This document shows positions 26,138-34,657 of a stretch of 64,000 nucleotides of DNA, piece by piece. Under the pieces are notes generated by a model. The model was not told the DNA's origin. It did no database searches and worked only from the letters and a program-made list of their open reading frames with translations. This stretch comes from Bacteroidota bacterium (GTDB lineage Bacteria; Bacteroidota; Bacteroidia; Chitinophagales; Chitinophagaceae). Made by a program: the position numbers and the translations under genes. The stretch is taken from positions 22,262 through 86,261 of the forward strand of contig JAFEAE010000009.1 in NCBI GenBank assembly GCA_018266575.1. The letters run 5' to 3'. How positions within the stretch are numbered: the first letter of the stretch is position 1; every line of letters starts with the position of its first letter.

Positions 26138-28318
26138 ATGCAAAAAGCAATTTTCCTTTTCTTCATTTTCATAGTAAGCAAATCATTTGCGCAGCAAAGC
26201 TGGAAAGCAGAAAATGATAATCTGTTTTCAAAAGATTGGCTGGTGAATAATATTGCTGCAAAAGCGGACGTGTATAAATCAAATAACGGAAAAGATATTA
26301 TTCTCTATAATGGATTAGTAAAACGCACATTCCTTATTCAGCCAAATGTCGTTTGTATCGATTATAAAAACATGAGCAACGGACAGCAATTATTGCGTGC
26401 AATCAAACCTGAAGCAAAAGTGATCATTAATAATAAAGAATATAATGTTGGTGGATTGCACGGACAAACTGAAAATGCTTATTTACTTCCGGAATGGGTT
26501 AATAATTTCAAAACAGATGAAAGCGATTTTCAATTTGTGAAATATACTGTTGAAAATATTCAACCATTCATTCAATGGAAACAGAGAGGCTGGGCGATGA
26601 ATAAAAATCAACCAACAGGAAAAGAACTCACATTTATTTTTCAGTCCTCTTTACAAGAATTAAAAAATGTTTTTGTAAATGTTCATTATGAATTGTATGA
26701 TGGAATCCCTTTGATCATCAAATGGGTTTCGGTAGAAAATAAATCAGATCATATCATCACGGTAAACCGCGTAGTAAATGAGTCGCTGGCATTGGTAGAA
26801 GAAGAAAGCGCTGTAGTTGGCACTCCCGAACAAATGAAAAAACAACACGGCATTTATGTAGAAACGAATTATGCTTTTAATAACGCCATGCGTTATGATA
26901 TCAGTGATCAGACGACACATTGGGAAACGGACACTGTGTACACATCGCAGGTGAATTATAATTATCAGACGCCGTGCTTACTGGAAGTATATCCTGAAAA
27001 AGTTACCGGTGTTGAGTTGCAGCCGAATGAAAAATTTAATTCGGTACGCACTTCGGAATTATTGATGGATAGTTATGACCGTGAGCGGAGAGGATTGGCT
27101 ATCCGCAAAATGTATAGAACAATTGCGCCGTGGACAACAGAGAGCCCCATCTTTATGCACCTGATCAGCAAGAATGATGAAGAAGTAAAACATGCAATCG
27201 ATCAATGTGTAGCTACAGGTTATGAAGCAGTCATATTAAGTTTCGGAAGCCATTGCAATATGGAAGATACTTCTGTGGAAAATATTAAGCGATGGAAAAT
27301 GCTGAGCGATTATGCACACAGCAAAAACATTTTGATCGGTGGGTATTCATTATTCAGTTCAAGAAAAATCAGTGATGAAGATGATGTGATCGATCCTGTA
27401 ACCGGCAAACCGGATGCTGCTGCATTTTTCGGGAACGCACCTTGCATGGGAAGCAAATGGGGATTGAATTATTTGGCAACGCTGAAATATTTTATTTCGA
27501 ATACGGGCTTTGATCTTTTTGAAAACGACGGCCCTTATCCCGGCGATGTATGTGCATCTACAAAACATCCCGGACATAAAAATTTAGATGACAGCCAATG
27601 GAAACAAATGGAATTACAGAAAGGATTATATCATTGGTGCAGCGAACATGGGGTATATGTGAATGCGCCTGACTGGTATTTTTTAGATGGCACCAATAAA
27701 ATTGCGATCGGTTACCGCGAAGTAAATTTTTCATTGCCAAGAGAAGATCAGAAAATTTTAAACCGGCAAAATATTTACGATGGCCTGTGGGAAAAAACGC
27801 CATCAATGAGTTGGGGATTTGTTCCGCTCACGAGGTATCAGGGTGGCGGTGAAGAAGCTGTGCTGGAGCCACTTTCAGGGCACCTGAAAGATTATGAACA
27901 ACTGATGATGCAATATTATGGTTCCGGTGTGCAGGCCTGTTATCGCGGCCCGCGATTATTTGATACAGATGCGACGAAACAAACTGTAAGCAACGTGATC
28001 ACCTGGTATAAGAAATACCGTGATATTTTAAATTCGGATATCATTCATTTGCGTCGTGCAGATGGCCGCGATTGGGATGGAGTGATGCACGTGAATCCGC
28101 AACTGCAAACAAAAGCATTGATCATGCTGTATAATCCATTGAAAGAAAAAATCTCACGCACCATAAAAATTCCGTTGTATTATACAGGATTAACAACTAC
28201 AGCATTAATTAGTGAAAAAGGTGGTGTTGCAAAAAAATATTCGTTGAACCGCAACTACGAAATTGAATTAGCATTTACTATAGATCCCGAAAGTTATACG
28301 TGGTTTGAGATAAGGTAA
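26138..28318 (+). CDS. Exported putative glycoside hydrolase, family not assigned
   Basis: A 726-residue protein with a signal peptide (1-18, ending SFA-Q). The N-terminal 330 residues look like a beta-sandwich. The middle (about 345-620) shows alternating strand/helix segments of a barrel (ATGYEAVILSFG, LIGGYSLFSS, GFDLFENDGPYPGD), and a short beta domain ends the chain. The layout resembles clan GH-D enzymes such as GH36. Acidic residues around Asp464 in FENDGPYPGD, and Asp in NAPDWYFLDG, are plausible catalytic candidates, but the usual GH36 KWDxN motif is not seen. It lies just upstream of GH27, which suggests work on the same glycan. The function is inferred, not recognised. Confidence 0.7.
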   Translation: MQKAIFLFFIFIVSKSFAQQSWKAENDNLFSKDWLVNNIAAKADVYKSNNGKDIILYNGLVKRTFLIQPNVVCIDYKNMSNGQQLLRAIKPEAKVIINNKEYNVGGLHGQTENAYLLPEWVNNFKTDESDFQFVKYTVENIQPFIQWKQRGWAMNKNQPTGKELTFIFQSSLQELKNVFVNVHYELYDGIPLIIKWVSVENKSDHIITVNRVVNESLALVEEESAVVGTPEQMKKQHGIYVETNYAFNNAMRYDISDQTTHWETDTVYTSQVNYNYQTPCLLEVYPEKVTGVELQPNEKFNSVRTSELLMDSYDRERRGLAIRKMYRTIAPWTTESPIFMHLISKNDEEVKHAIDQCVATGYEAVILSFGSHCNMEDTSVENIKRWKMLSDYAHSKNILIGGYSLFSSRKISDEDDVIDPVTGKPDAAAFFGNAPCMGSKWGLNYLATLKYFISNTGFDLFENDGPYPGDVCASTKHPGHKNLDDSQWKQMELQKGLYHWCSEHGVYVNAPDWYFLDGTNKIAIGYREVNFSLPREDQKILNRQNIYDGLWEKTPSMSWGFVPLTRYQGGGEEAVLEPLSGHLKDYEQLMMQYYGSGVQACYRGPRLFDTDATKQTVSNVITWYKKYRDILNSDIIHLRRADGRDWDGVMHVNPQLQTKALIMLYNPLKEKISRTIKIPLYYTGLTTTALISEKGGVAKKYSLNRNYEIELAFTIDPESYTWFEIR

Positions 28319-28335
28319 TACTTATTTAAATTAAC

Positions 28336-28347
28336 GCTAACGTTTGC
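28336..28347. promoter_or_regulatory. LacI-type operator-like palindrome upstream of GH27
   Basis: GCTAACGTTTGC is one mismatch from the perfect palindrome GCAAACGTTTGC found at 29986-29997. It lies 65 bases upstream of the GH27 start. LacI/GalR regulators bind palindromes with such a central ACGT core. No LacI gene is in the window. Confidence 0.4.
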
Positions 28348-28412
28348 TTAAGTTTTGTAGAAACGATTTTTCCTGCCGGGCTTGTTTTAATTTTGAAGTT
28401 AAAAATGTTTCT

Positions 28413-29621
28413 ATGGGAAAGCGAATATGCATGGCTGTTATATTTTATGTAAGCACTGCGATTACCGCCGTTGCACAAACACAATTGACACCGGTTATGG
28501 GCTGGTCGAGTTGGAACAATTTCAGGGCTGATATTTCTGAAAGTATCATACATGCACAGGCAGATGCGATGGTGAATTCAGGAATGAAAGATGCAGGCTA
28601 TTCTTATATCAACATCGACGACGGTTATTTCGGTGGCAGAGATTCTTCAGGAAATATTCTGTTCAATTCAAAAAAATTCCCGCAGGGTATGGAGGCACTT
28701 GCAAAATATATACATACTAAAAAACTCAAAGCGGGCATTTATTCTGATGCGGGTATCAATACCTGCGCATCCTATTGGGATAAAGACACGATTGGCTCGG
28801 GAATGGGTTTGTTTGGCCATGAGCAACAGGATATCAGTCGCCTTTTGCAGCAATGGGATTTTGATTTTTTAAAAGTTGATTGGTGTGGTGGCGAATCGAT
28901 GCAGTTAGATGAAGAGGTGCGGTATTCTTATATCAGTAAAATTATCCGGCAAACAAAACCCGGGGCTGTATTTAATGTATGCCGTTGGAAATTTCCCGGA
29001 AAATGGGTGTGCAATGTTGCCGATTCATGGCGCATTTCGGGAGATATCAACAACACGTTTGAATCAATATTAAAGATCATTGACCAGAACGCGGATCTGT
29101 GGCCATACGCTGGCCCGGGGCATGTCAATGATATGGACATGTTGCAAGTAGGCAGGGGAATGAGTGTTGAAGAAGACAAGGCACATTTTTCCATGTGGTG
29201 TATGATGAGTTCGCCACTGCTTGCAGGAAATGACCTCACTAAAATGTCGGAACAAACACGCAGCATACTAACCAATAAAGAAATGATCGCGATCGATCAG
29301 GACCCACTTGTTTACCAGGCGCGACGTGTTATTGACTACGGCGACCTGGAAGTGTGGGCGAAACCACTCGGTTCTACTATGAGTGGAAAAGTTGCAGTGG
29401 CATTACTGAACAGGTCGCCTGATAAGGCCATCATAAAACTTGATTTGGATTCTGCCGGCATTGATGCACAGAAAGCATATACGATGCGTGACGTGTGGAA
29501 TAAGAAAGCGTATGCAAGTTCAAAAAACCCTGTACAATCTATCCTCGTTCCACCGCATGCAGTGGTGGTGTTAGTGCTGAATGGTTCGGCAAAACCTTAT
29601 AATGTATTTCAGAAAAAATGA
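28413..29621 (+). CDS. Exported GH27 alpha-galactosidase
   Basis: A 402-residue enzyme. The frame is open from 28344, but the ATG at 28413 gives a proper signal peptide (MGKRICMAV... ending VAQ), so it is chosen. The GH27 barrel shows LTPVMGWSSWNNF, YSYINIDDGYFG, the nucleophile Asp156 in KVDWCGG, the acid/base Asp211 in RISGDI and the GPGHVNDMDML segment. A small C-terminal beta domain follows. It removes terminal alpha-galactose. It follows the unassigned hydrolase by 94 bases and converges on a truncated sigma factor gene whose end is only 4 bases away. Confidence 0.95.
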   Translation: MGKRICMAVIFYVSTAITAVAQTQLTPVMGWSSWNNFRADISESIIHAQADAMVNSGMKDAGYSYINIDDGYFGGRDSSGNILFNSKKFPQGMEALAKYIHTKKLKAGIYSDAGINTCASYWDKDTIGSGMGLFGHEQQDISRLLQQWDFDFLKVDWCGGESMQLDEEVRYSYISKIIRQTKPGAVFNVCRWKFPGKWVCNVADSWRISGDINNTFESILKIIDQNADLWPYAGPGHVNDMDMLQVGRGMSVEEDKAHFSMWCMMSSPLLAGNDLTKMSEQTRSILTNKEMIAIDQDPLVYQARRVIDYGDLEVWAKPLGSTMSGKVAVALLNRSPDKAIIKLDLDSAGIDAQKAYTMRDVWNKKAYASSKNPVQSILVPPHAVVVLVLNGSAKPYNVFQKK

Positions 29622-29625
29622 ACCT

Positions 29626-29910
29626 TTATTCACCGGCATTTTTTTTCAGATAATTCAAGGCGCCGTTTTTGACGGCAACATATAAATATATTTCGGGGTT
29701 AAGAATTTTTCCAAGCGTATGCCTGTTCGTCCATACATGTACAAATACATCCGACACGATTTCTTCGGCTGGTTCTTTGAAGTTGATATACGTGATGCAG
29801 AAATGAAGTAGCCTGTTGAAATATAATCCATATAATTCTTCAAAAGCGATCAGGTCTTCTTTCGACACCAGTTTAAAAAGTTGCAGTATGGATCTTTGTT
29901 TGTTGTCCAA
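29626..29910 (-). pseudogene. Truncated ECF sigma-70 factor (region 2 only)
   Basis: The 94-residue product matches the N-terminal half of Bacteroidota ECF sigma factors: FEELYGLYFNRLLHFCITYI, then EPAEEIVSDVFVHVWTNR (region 2.2-2.3), then NPEIYLYVAVKNGALNYLKK. The chain stops where the linker to region 4 should begin, so the -35-binding domain is absent; full-length relatives have about 190 residues. There is no ATG in frame before an upstream stop, only the TTG at 29910. The missing half would lie where GH27 now ends, which suggests that the gene was cut when the GH27 block arrived. A functional region-2-only protein is less likely. Confidence 0.7.
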
Positions 29911-30291
29911 CGCCGTGAGAACATTTTTTGCAAGAATAATACAATCTTTAAAAAAATATGTGATATTATGATCTGTTTTCAGTGTGCAAACGTTTGCTCA
30001 AATTTTTGCTACGTAGTAACAAGTAATTTTATTGACTTCACACAAATTGTAGAAAGTGAAGTTGAAATGAATTGACCCGAACTCTATTGCATATTTAACT
30101 GTAACCGCTTTTATTTTCACAAAATTGGCGGCATTATATTTTCAGAAGTAAATAGTTTTTAAATTGTACGGCTGAAATGGCACGATCATCGGAAAGTCAG
30201 ATTGATTATTTTTTCGTTACCTTAATGAGAGCATAATTTCTTCATCCCTTTATCTTCTAAATTCATCGTTTAATCACCCATTTATTTTTTT
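29911..30291. other. Intergenic region upstream of the phospholipase gene
   Basis: 381 bases of AT-rich DNA between the sigma remnant and the phospholipase C gene. It holds the perfect palindrome GCAAACGTTTGC at 29986-29997. No small gene, clear promoter pair or terminator was recognised in the rest. Confidence 0.5.
29986..29997. promoter_or_regulatory. Perfect LacI-type palindrome GCAAACGTTTGC
   Basis: A 12-base perfect palindrome with a central ACGT, 76 bases upstream of the sigma remnant's start (minus strand) and about 295 bases upstream of the phospholipase gene. A near-identical site precedes GH27. The two sites bracket the GH27 gene. Confidence 0.4.
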
Positions 30292-32766
30292 ATGGACACA
30301 CGCAGAAGTTTTCTTAAAAAATCAGCTTTTCTTTCCGGCGCTGCAGCGATGGCGCAGGTGTTACCACCATCTATTCAACGGGCATTGGCAATCGATCCGA
30401 AACCAGGAAGCACGTTTATGGATGCAGAACATATTGTGTTGCTGATGCAGGAAAACCGCTCGTTCGATCATGCTTATGGAGCATTGCGTGGTGTCCGCGG
30501 CTTTAATGACCCACGTGCAATTTCATTGCCGAATAAAAACAAAGTTTGGTTGCAAACAAACAAAGAAGGTGATACCTATTCACCTTTTCGTTTGGATATA
30601 AAAGATACTAAGATTACATGGATGGGTTCGTTGCCGCATGGCAGGCGAAGCCAGATGGAAGCAAGAAATGATGGTAAATATGATAACTGGCTGGAAGCAA
30701 AAAAATCCGATAATGATGATAATGCATATATCAACATGCCGTTAACAATGGGCTATTATACACGTGAAGATATCCCATTTTATTATGCACTTGCAGATGC
30801 GTTCACTATTTGCGATCAGAATTTCTGTTCTTCATTAACAGGCACAGATCCTAACCGTTCTTACTTCTGGAGCGGGACTGTTCGTGGTGAACATAAAGTA
30901 GAATCAAAACCATATGTTCAAAACGACGATATTGAAGCTGGTATTGAATGGGAAACATTCCCTGAGCGTTTGGAAAAAGCGGGTATTTCGTGGAAAGTAT
31001 ACCAGAATGAAATAGCTGCTGAAGGAGGATTTACAGACGAAGAAGATGTATGGTTGGGGAATTTTGGCGATAACGTGCTTGAATATTTTCATCAATACAA
31101 TGTGAAGCTCACCAAACGTTATATCGATTACCTGCCGAAGAAAATCGAACGAATAAAAGAAGAGATAAAAAAACTGGATGAACAAAACAAAACAATAACA
31201 GACAAAGAGAAACACAAAAGAAATATCGAATACACGAGATACCTGGAACATCGTTTACGCCTGGCAAATGAAGATCTTGAAAATTGTACGAGGGAAAAAT
31301 TTGAAGGATTATCGGATCATCAAAAAAATATTCATCACAAAGCATTTGTAACAAATACAAATGACCCTGACCAGCATAAGTTAACACCACTGAATTATAC
31401 AGATGATAACATCGGACGTGAAATAAATATTCCTAAAGGCGATATTTTTCACCAGTTCAGGGAAGATGTGAAAAACGGCAACCTTCCAACGGTATCCTGG
31501 CTCGTTGCCCCGGAATATTTTTCTGACCATCCGAGTGCTCCGTGGTTTGGTTCCTGGTATTTGTCGGAAGCAATGGATATCCTAACACAAAACCCGGAAG
31601 TGTGGAAGAAAACAATTTTTATTTTAGCATATGATGAGAACGATGGCTATTTCGATCATATACCTCCTTTTGTTGCACCGAACGCAAAAGATCCTTCAAC
31701 GGGGAAAGTTTCTGCAGGGATTGATACTGTCACTGAACATGTGCAGTCGGAGATCGATTCACCAGGTTCAATCGGTCTCGGTTATAGAGTACCGTTAGTA
31801 ATTGCTTCGCCATGGAGCCGGGGAGGTTGGGTGAACTCACAAGTTTTCGATCATACATCAACGTTACAGTTCCTCGAAAGGTTTTTGAATAAGAAATTTG
31901 GAAAGAATATTGAAGAAACAAACATCACCAAATGGCGCCGTACGGTTTGCGGCGACCTTACTTCCGTGTTCAGGAAAGATGATGGCAAGAAAACGGATGC
32001 ACTTCCGTTCCTGGCGAAAGATGTGTTTATTGAAGGTATTCATAAAGCCAGATTCAAAAATATCCCAAGCAATTTTAAAAAACTATCAAAGGAGGAAATT
32101 GAACAAGCTAATAACGATCCTCATTCTTCTCCGTATGTGCCGAAACAGGAGAGGGGGACACGTTCTGCATGTGCACTGCCTTATGAATTATATGCAGAAG
32201 GAAAATTAACCGACGATAAAAAATCTTTTGTAGTTGAAATGAAAGCAGGTAATGCGGTATTTAAAGAAAAATCTGCCGGATCGCCATTTAATATTTATGC
32301 CGGAGACAAGTTTTCGTCTTATGCCGTTTCCGCGGGAGATGCACTAAAAGATTCCTGGGGCCTGAATGATTTTGCGGACAACACATATCATGTAAAACTA
32401 TACGGGCCAAACGGTTTTTTCCGGGAGTTCAGAGGTGATGCAAACCAACCTGATGTAGATGTTACGTGCAACTATCATGGGGCAAAAAAAATATCAGGCA
32501 ACGTAGAATTGAGCGTGAAAAATAATGATGCTTCCAATCCTGTAACAATTGAGATTAAAGACAATGCATATAAAAATGCAACAGTTACAAAAACAATTGC
32601 CGCTAACCAGGAGCAAAAAATAGTTCTTGATCTCAGAAAGAGCTCATCGTGGTATGATTTCAGCATAAGTATAAAAGGGAATGCAGTTTTTGAAAGAAGA
32701 TATGCAGGGCATGTTGAAACAGGTAACCATTCTTCGAGTGATCCGTTGATGGGTGGGATTGTCTGA
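30292..32766 (+). CDS. Tat-exported phosphocholine-type phospholipase C
   Basis: An 824-residue enzyme of the non-hemolytic phospholipase C/acid phosphatase superfamily. Residues 1-33 form a twin-arginine signal (TRRSFLKKS, then an Ala-rich stretch), as usual for the family. The catalytic domain begins with EHIVLLMQENRSFDHAYG (metal and nucleophile region) and continues with SSLTGTDPNRSYFWSG, SWLVAPEYFSDHPSAP and FILAYDENDGYFDHIPPF. The C-terminal 190 residues form two small beta domains (YAEGKLTDDKKSF..., NVELSVKNNDASNP) typical of bacterial phospholipase C. It would cleave phosphatidylcholine or related phospholipids in the periplasm. Length and order match the family. Confidence 0.93.
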   Translation: MDTRRSFLKKSAFLSGAAAMAQVLPPSIQRALAIDPKPGSTFMDAEHIVLLMQENRSFDHAYGALRGVRGFNDPRAISLPNKNKVWLQTNKEGDTYSPFRLDIKDTKITWMGSLPHGRRSQMEARNDGKYDNWLEAKKSDNDDNAYINMPLTMGYYTREDIPFYYALADAFTICDQNFCSSLTGTDPNRSYFWSGTVRGEHKVESKPYVQNDDIEAGIEWETFPERLEKAGISWKVYQNEIAAEGGFTDEEDVWLGNFGDNVLEYFHQYNVKLTKRYIDYLPKKIERIKEEIKKLDEQNKTITDKEKHKRNIEYTRYLEHRLRLANEDLENCTREKFEGLSDHQKNIHHKAFVTNTNDPDQHKLTPLNYTDDNIGREINIPKGDIFHQFREDVKNGNLPTVSWLVAPEYFSDHPSAPWFGSWYLSEAMDILTQNPEVWKKTIFILAYDENDGYFDHIPPFVAPNAKDPSTGKVSAGIDTVTEHVQSEIDSPGSIGLGYRVPLVIASPWSRGGWVNSQVFDHTSTLQFLERFLNKKFGKNIEETNITKWRRTVCGDLTSVFRKDDGKKTDALPFLAKDVFIEGIHKARFKNIPSNFKKLSKEEIEQANNDPHSSPYVPKQERGTRSACALPYELYAEGKLTDDKKSFVVEMKAGNAVFKEKSAGSPFNIYAGDKFSSYAVSAGDALKDSWGLNDFADNTYHVKLYGPNGFFREFRGDANQPDVDVTCNYHGAKKISGNVELSVKNNDASNPVTIEIKDNAYKNATVTKTIAANQEQKIVLDLRKSSSWYDFSISIKGNAVFERRYAGHVETGNHSSSDPLMGGIV

Positions 32767-33108
32767 ATCTGGATTTTTGGGATTTATAGGATTATGAGAA
32801 TATAAGAATAATATTGTAGACAGAGAATTGTTCCGTAGGGAAAAAAATCGTCAGAAAATAATTAGACTTTTTTGAGTGCCGCAGGCACGGGATTCCTGAC
32901 ATTAAAAAAATCATAGTATTCAAAAAATCAATGCTAATCAAAGTTTAAACGAATGCTGAATAGAATTTCTACTGTACAAGAGTGCGACCTGCCTACCGGC
33001 AGGCAGGCGCAACAATGTTTAACCGGAGTTACTGAAGTTGGTTACAAAAAATAAAACTAAAATTGAAAAGAATAAAGACTAAAAAAATTTAAAATTAATA
33101 GTTGAAGT
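32767..33108. other. Intergenic region carrying a dispersed element
   Basis: 342 bases between phospholipase C and the second fucosidase. Bases 32895-33017 are one copy of a roughly 123-bp element repeated inverted at 45968-46090. The remainder is AT-rich, with no recognised signal. Confidence 0.6.
32895..33017 (+). repeat. Dispersed intergenic element of about 123 bp, copy 1
   Basis: Near-identical by eye over its last 47 bases, and recognisably similar throughout, to the reverse complement of 45968-46090. It contains a palindromic CCTGCC-TACC-GGCAGG core at about 32989-33007. A weaker third relative lacking the core lies at about 52438-52490. Confidence 0.75.
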
Positions 33109-34545
33109 ATGAAAAAGATCCTGTTTGTTTTTGGTTTGTCAAGTGTGATGTTATTTGCAAATGCGCAGCCGGTGCAGCCGTACGGGCCTGTACCTTCTGC
33201 AGCACAACTTGCCTGGCATGAAATGGAAACAAATGCATTTGTGCATTTTACAGTGAATACATTTACCGGGCGAGAGTGGGGCAATGGCGATGAAAAAGAA
33301 TCTATATTTAATCCTTCGCAGACAGATCCTGAGCAATGGGCAAGAGTACTTGCTCAAACAGGCTTTAAAACATTAATATTGACCTGCAAACATCACGACG
33401 GGTTTTGTTTGTGGCCAAGCAAATACACAGAACACTCCATAAAAAATAGTCCATATAAAAATGGCAAAGGAGACCTCGTAAAAGAAACTTCTGATGCGTG
33501 CAAAAAATATGGAATAAAATTCGGCGTGTACTTATCACCATGGGACAGGAACAATGCTAATTATGGAACGCCTGCGTATATTGAATATTACCGCAACCAG
33601 TTGAAAGAATTATTTACAAACTATGGGCCGGTATCAGAAATGTGGTTTGATGGTGCCAATGGCGGTAAAGGATATTATGGTGGTGCGAACGAAACAAGAA
33701 ATGTAGATCGTCAACATTACTATGATTGGCCGGGAACACTTGCGTTGATCCGCACGATGCAACCCAATGTAATTTTTTTCAGTGATGCGGGCCCTGGTGT
33801 TCGTTGGGTAGGAAATGAAAGTGGTTTGGCAGGTGAAACAAACTGGAATACGATTTCAACAGATACATTATATGCAGGAAAAGCGGGCGTCGAAGACTTG
33901 CTCAATACCGGTTCGCCTGATGGAAATAAATGGATACCTGCTGAAGTTGATGTGTCTATAAGGCCGGGATGGTTTTATCATAAGGAAGAAGATTCGTTAG
34001 TAAAATCGCCGGAGCGTTTGTTTGAAATTTATCTGACCTCTGTTGGGCGTGGCTCCACCTTACTGTTAAATGTTCCGCCGGATAAACGAGGCCTTTTTAA
34101 TGAACATGATATAAAATCTCTGGAAGGTTTCCGGAAATTATTGAACACAACATTTGCTGTGAACCTTGCAAAGCATGCTAAAGTAACTGCAACAAGTTAT
34201 CGCGGCCATTCCAAAGAATTTTCGCCTGCTAACATTACTGACGAAAATAAAAATTCATACTGGGCTACTGATGATGCAGTAAAAACAGGCAGCTTAGTAA
34301 TTAATCTGGGAAAAACTGCAATTGTAAAATATATTATGCTGCAGGAATACATTCAACTCGGGCAACGTGTGAGCTCTTTTTCGGTTGAAGTTTGGAAAAA
34401 TAACAGATGGAAACAGGTAGCAAATGCAACTACCATCGGGTATAAAAGAATTTTAAAGATCGATCCGGTAAAAACAAATAAGATCCGCGTGAATATTATA
34501 GGAGCAAATGCATGCCCGGTGATAAGTAATGTGGGAGTGTATTAG
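33109..34545 (+). CDS. Exported GH29 alpha-L-fucosidase, second copy, with discoidin-like tail
   Basis: A 478-residue enzyme with a signal peptide (1-19, ending NAQ). The barrel shows HEMETNAFVHFTVNTFTG, TCKHHDGFCLWPSKYT and the nucleophile Asp181 in MWFDGANG. After about residue 345 comes a coagulation-factor-5/8-like domain (HAKVTATSYRGHSKEFSPANITD). The sequence is quite unlike the first GH29 of the window, so the two probably differ in linkage preference, as subfamilies A and B do; this one looks closer to the linkage-selective group (inference). It lies apart from the main run, after the phospholipase gene, and converges on the methionine operon. Confidence 0.93.
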   Translation: MKKILFVFGLSSVMLFANAQPVQPYGPVPSAAQLAWHEMETNAFVHFTVNTFTGREWGNGDEKESIFNPSQTDPEQWARVLAQTGFKTLILTCKHHDGFCLWPSKYTEHSIKNSPYKNGKGDLVKETSDACKKYGIKFGVYLSPWDRNNANYGTPAYIEYYRNQLKELFTNYGPVSEMWFDGANGGKGYYGGANETRNVDRQHYYDWPGTLALIRTMQPNVIFFSDAGPGVRWVGNESGLAGETNWNTISTDTLYAGKAGVEDLLNTGSPDGNKWIPAEVDVSIRPGWFYHKEEDSLVKSPERLFEIYLTSVGRGSTLLLNVPPDKRGLFNEHDIKSLEGFRKLLNTTFAVNLAKHAKVTATSYRGHSKEFSPANITDENKNSYWATDDAVKTGSLVINLGKTAIVKYIMLQEYIQLGQRVSSFSVEVWKNNRWKQVANATTIGYKRILKIDPVKTNKIRVNIIGANACPVISNVGVY

Positions 34546-34546
34546 T

Positions 34547-34657
34547 GGTTGCGGTTTCCGGTTGCCAGTTTCTGGATCTTATGTACAATAACTGTTACAA
34601 AATGTAGCAGAGATTTGAAATAAGATCCAGAAACCAGAAACCTGCAACTAGCAACTC
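34547..34657. repeat. Facing 7-bp repeat arrays between GH29 and homoserine dehydrogenase
   Basis: Seven-base units near CCGGTTT run from 34547 to 34580, and complementary units near AGAAACC run from 34620 to 34657, beginning directly at the stop codons of the two convergent genes. A 14-base exact inverted match (TTTCTGGATCTTAT) pins the fold. It probably acts as a bidirectional terminator hairpin. Confidence 0.75.

Noticed and set aside
28344..28412. N-terminal extension of GH27
   Set aside because: It would precede a good signal peptide and lies just after the operator-like palindrome; the ATG at 28413 is preferred.
30313..30390. Transmembrane anchor at the phospholipase N-terminus
   Set aside because: The TRRSFLKKS motif and Ala-rich stretch fit a cleaved Tat signal better than an anchor.
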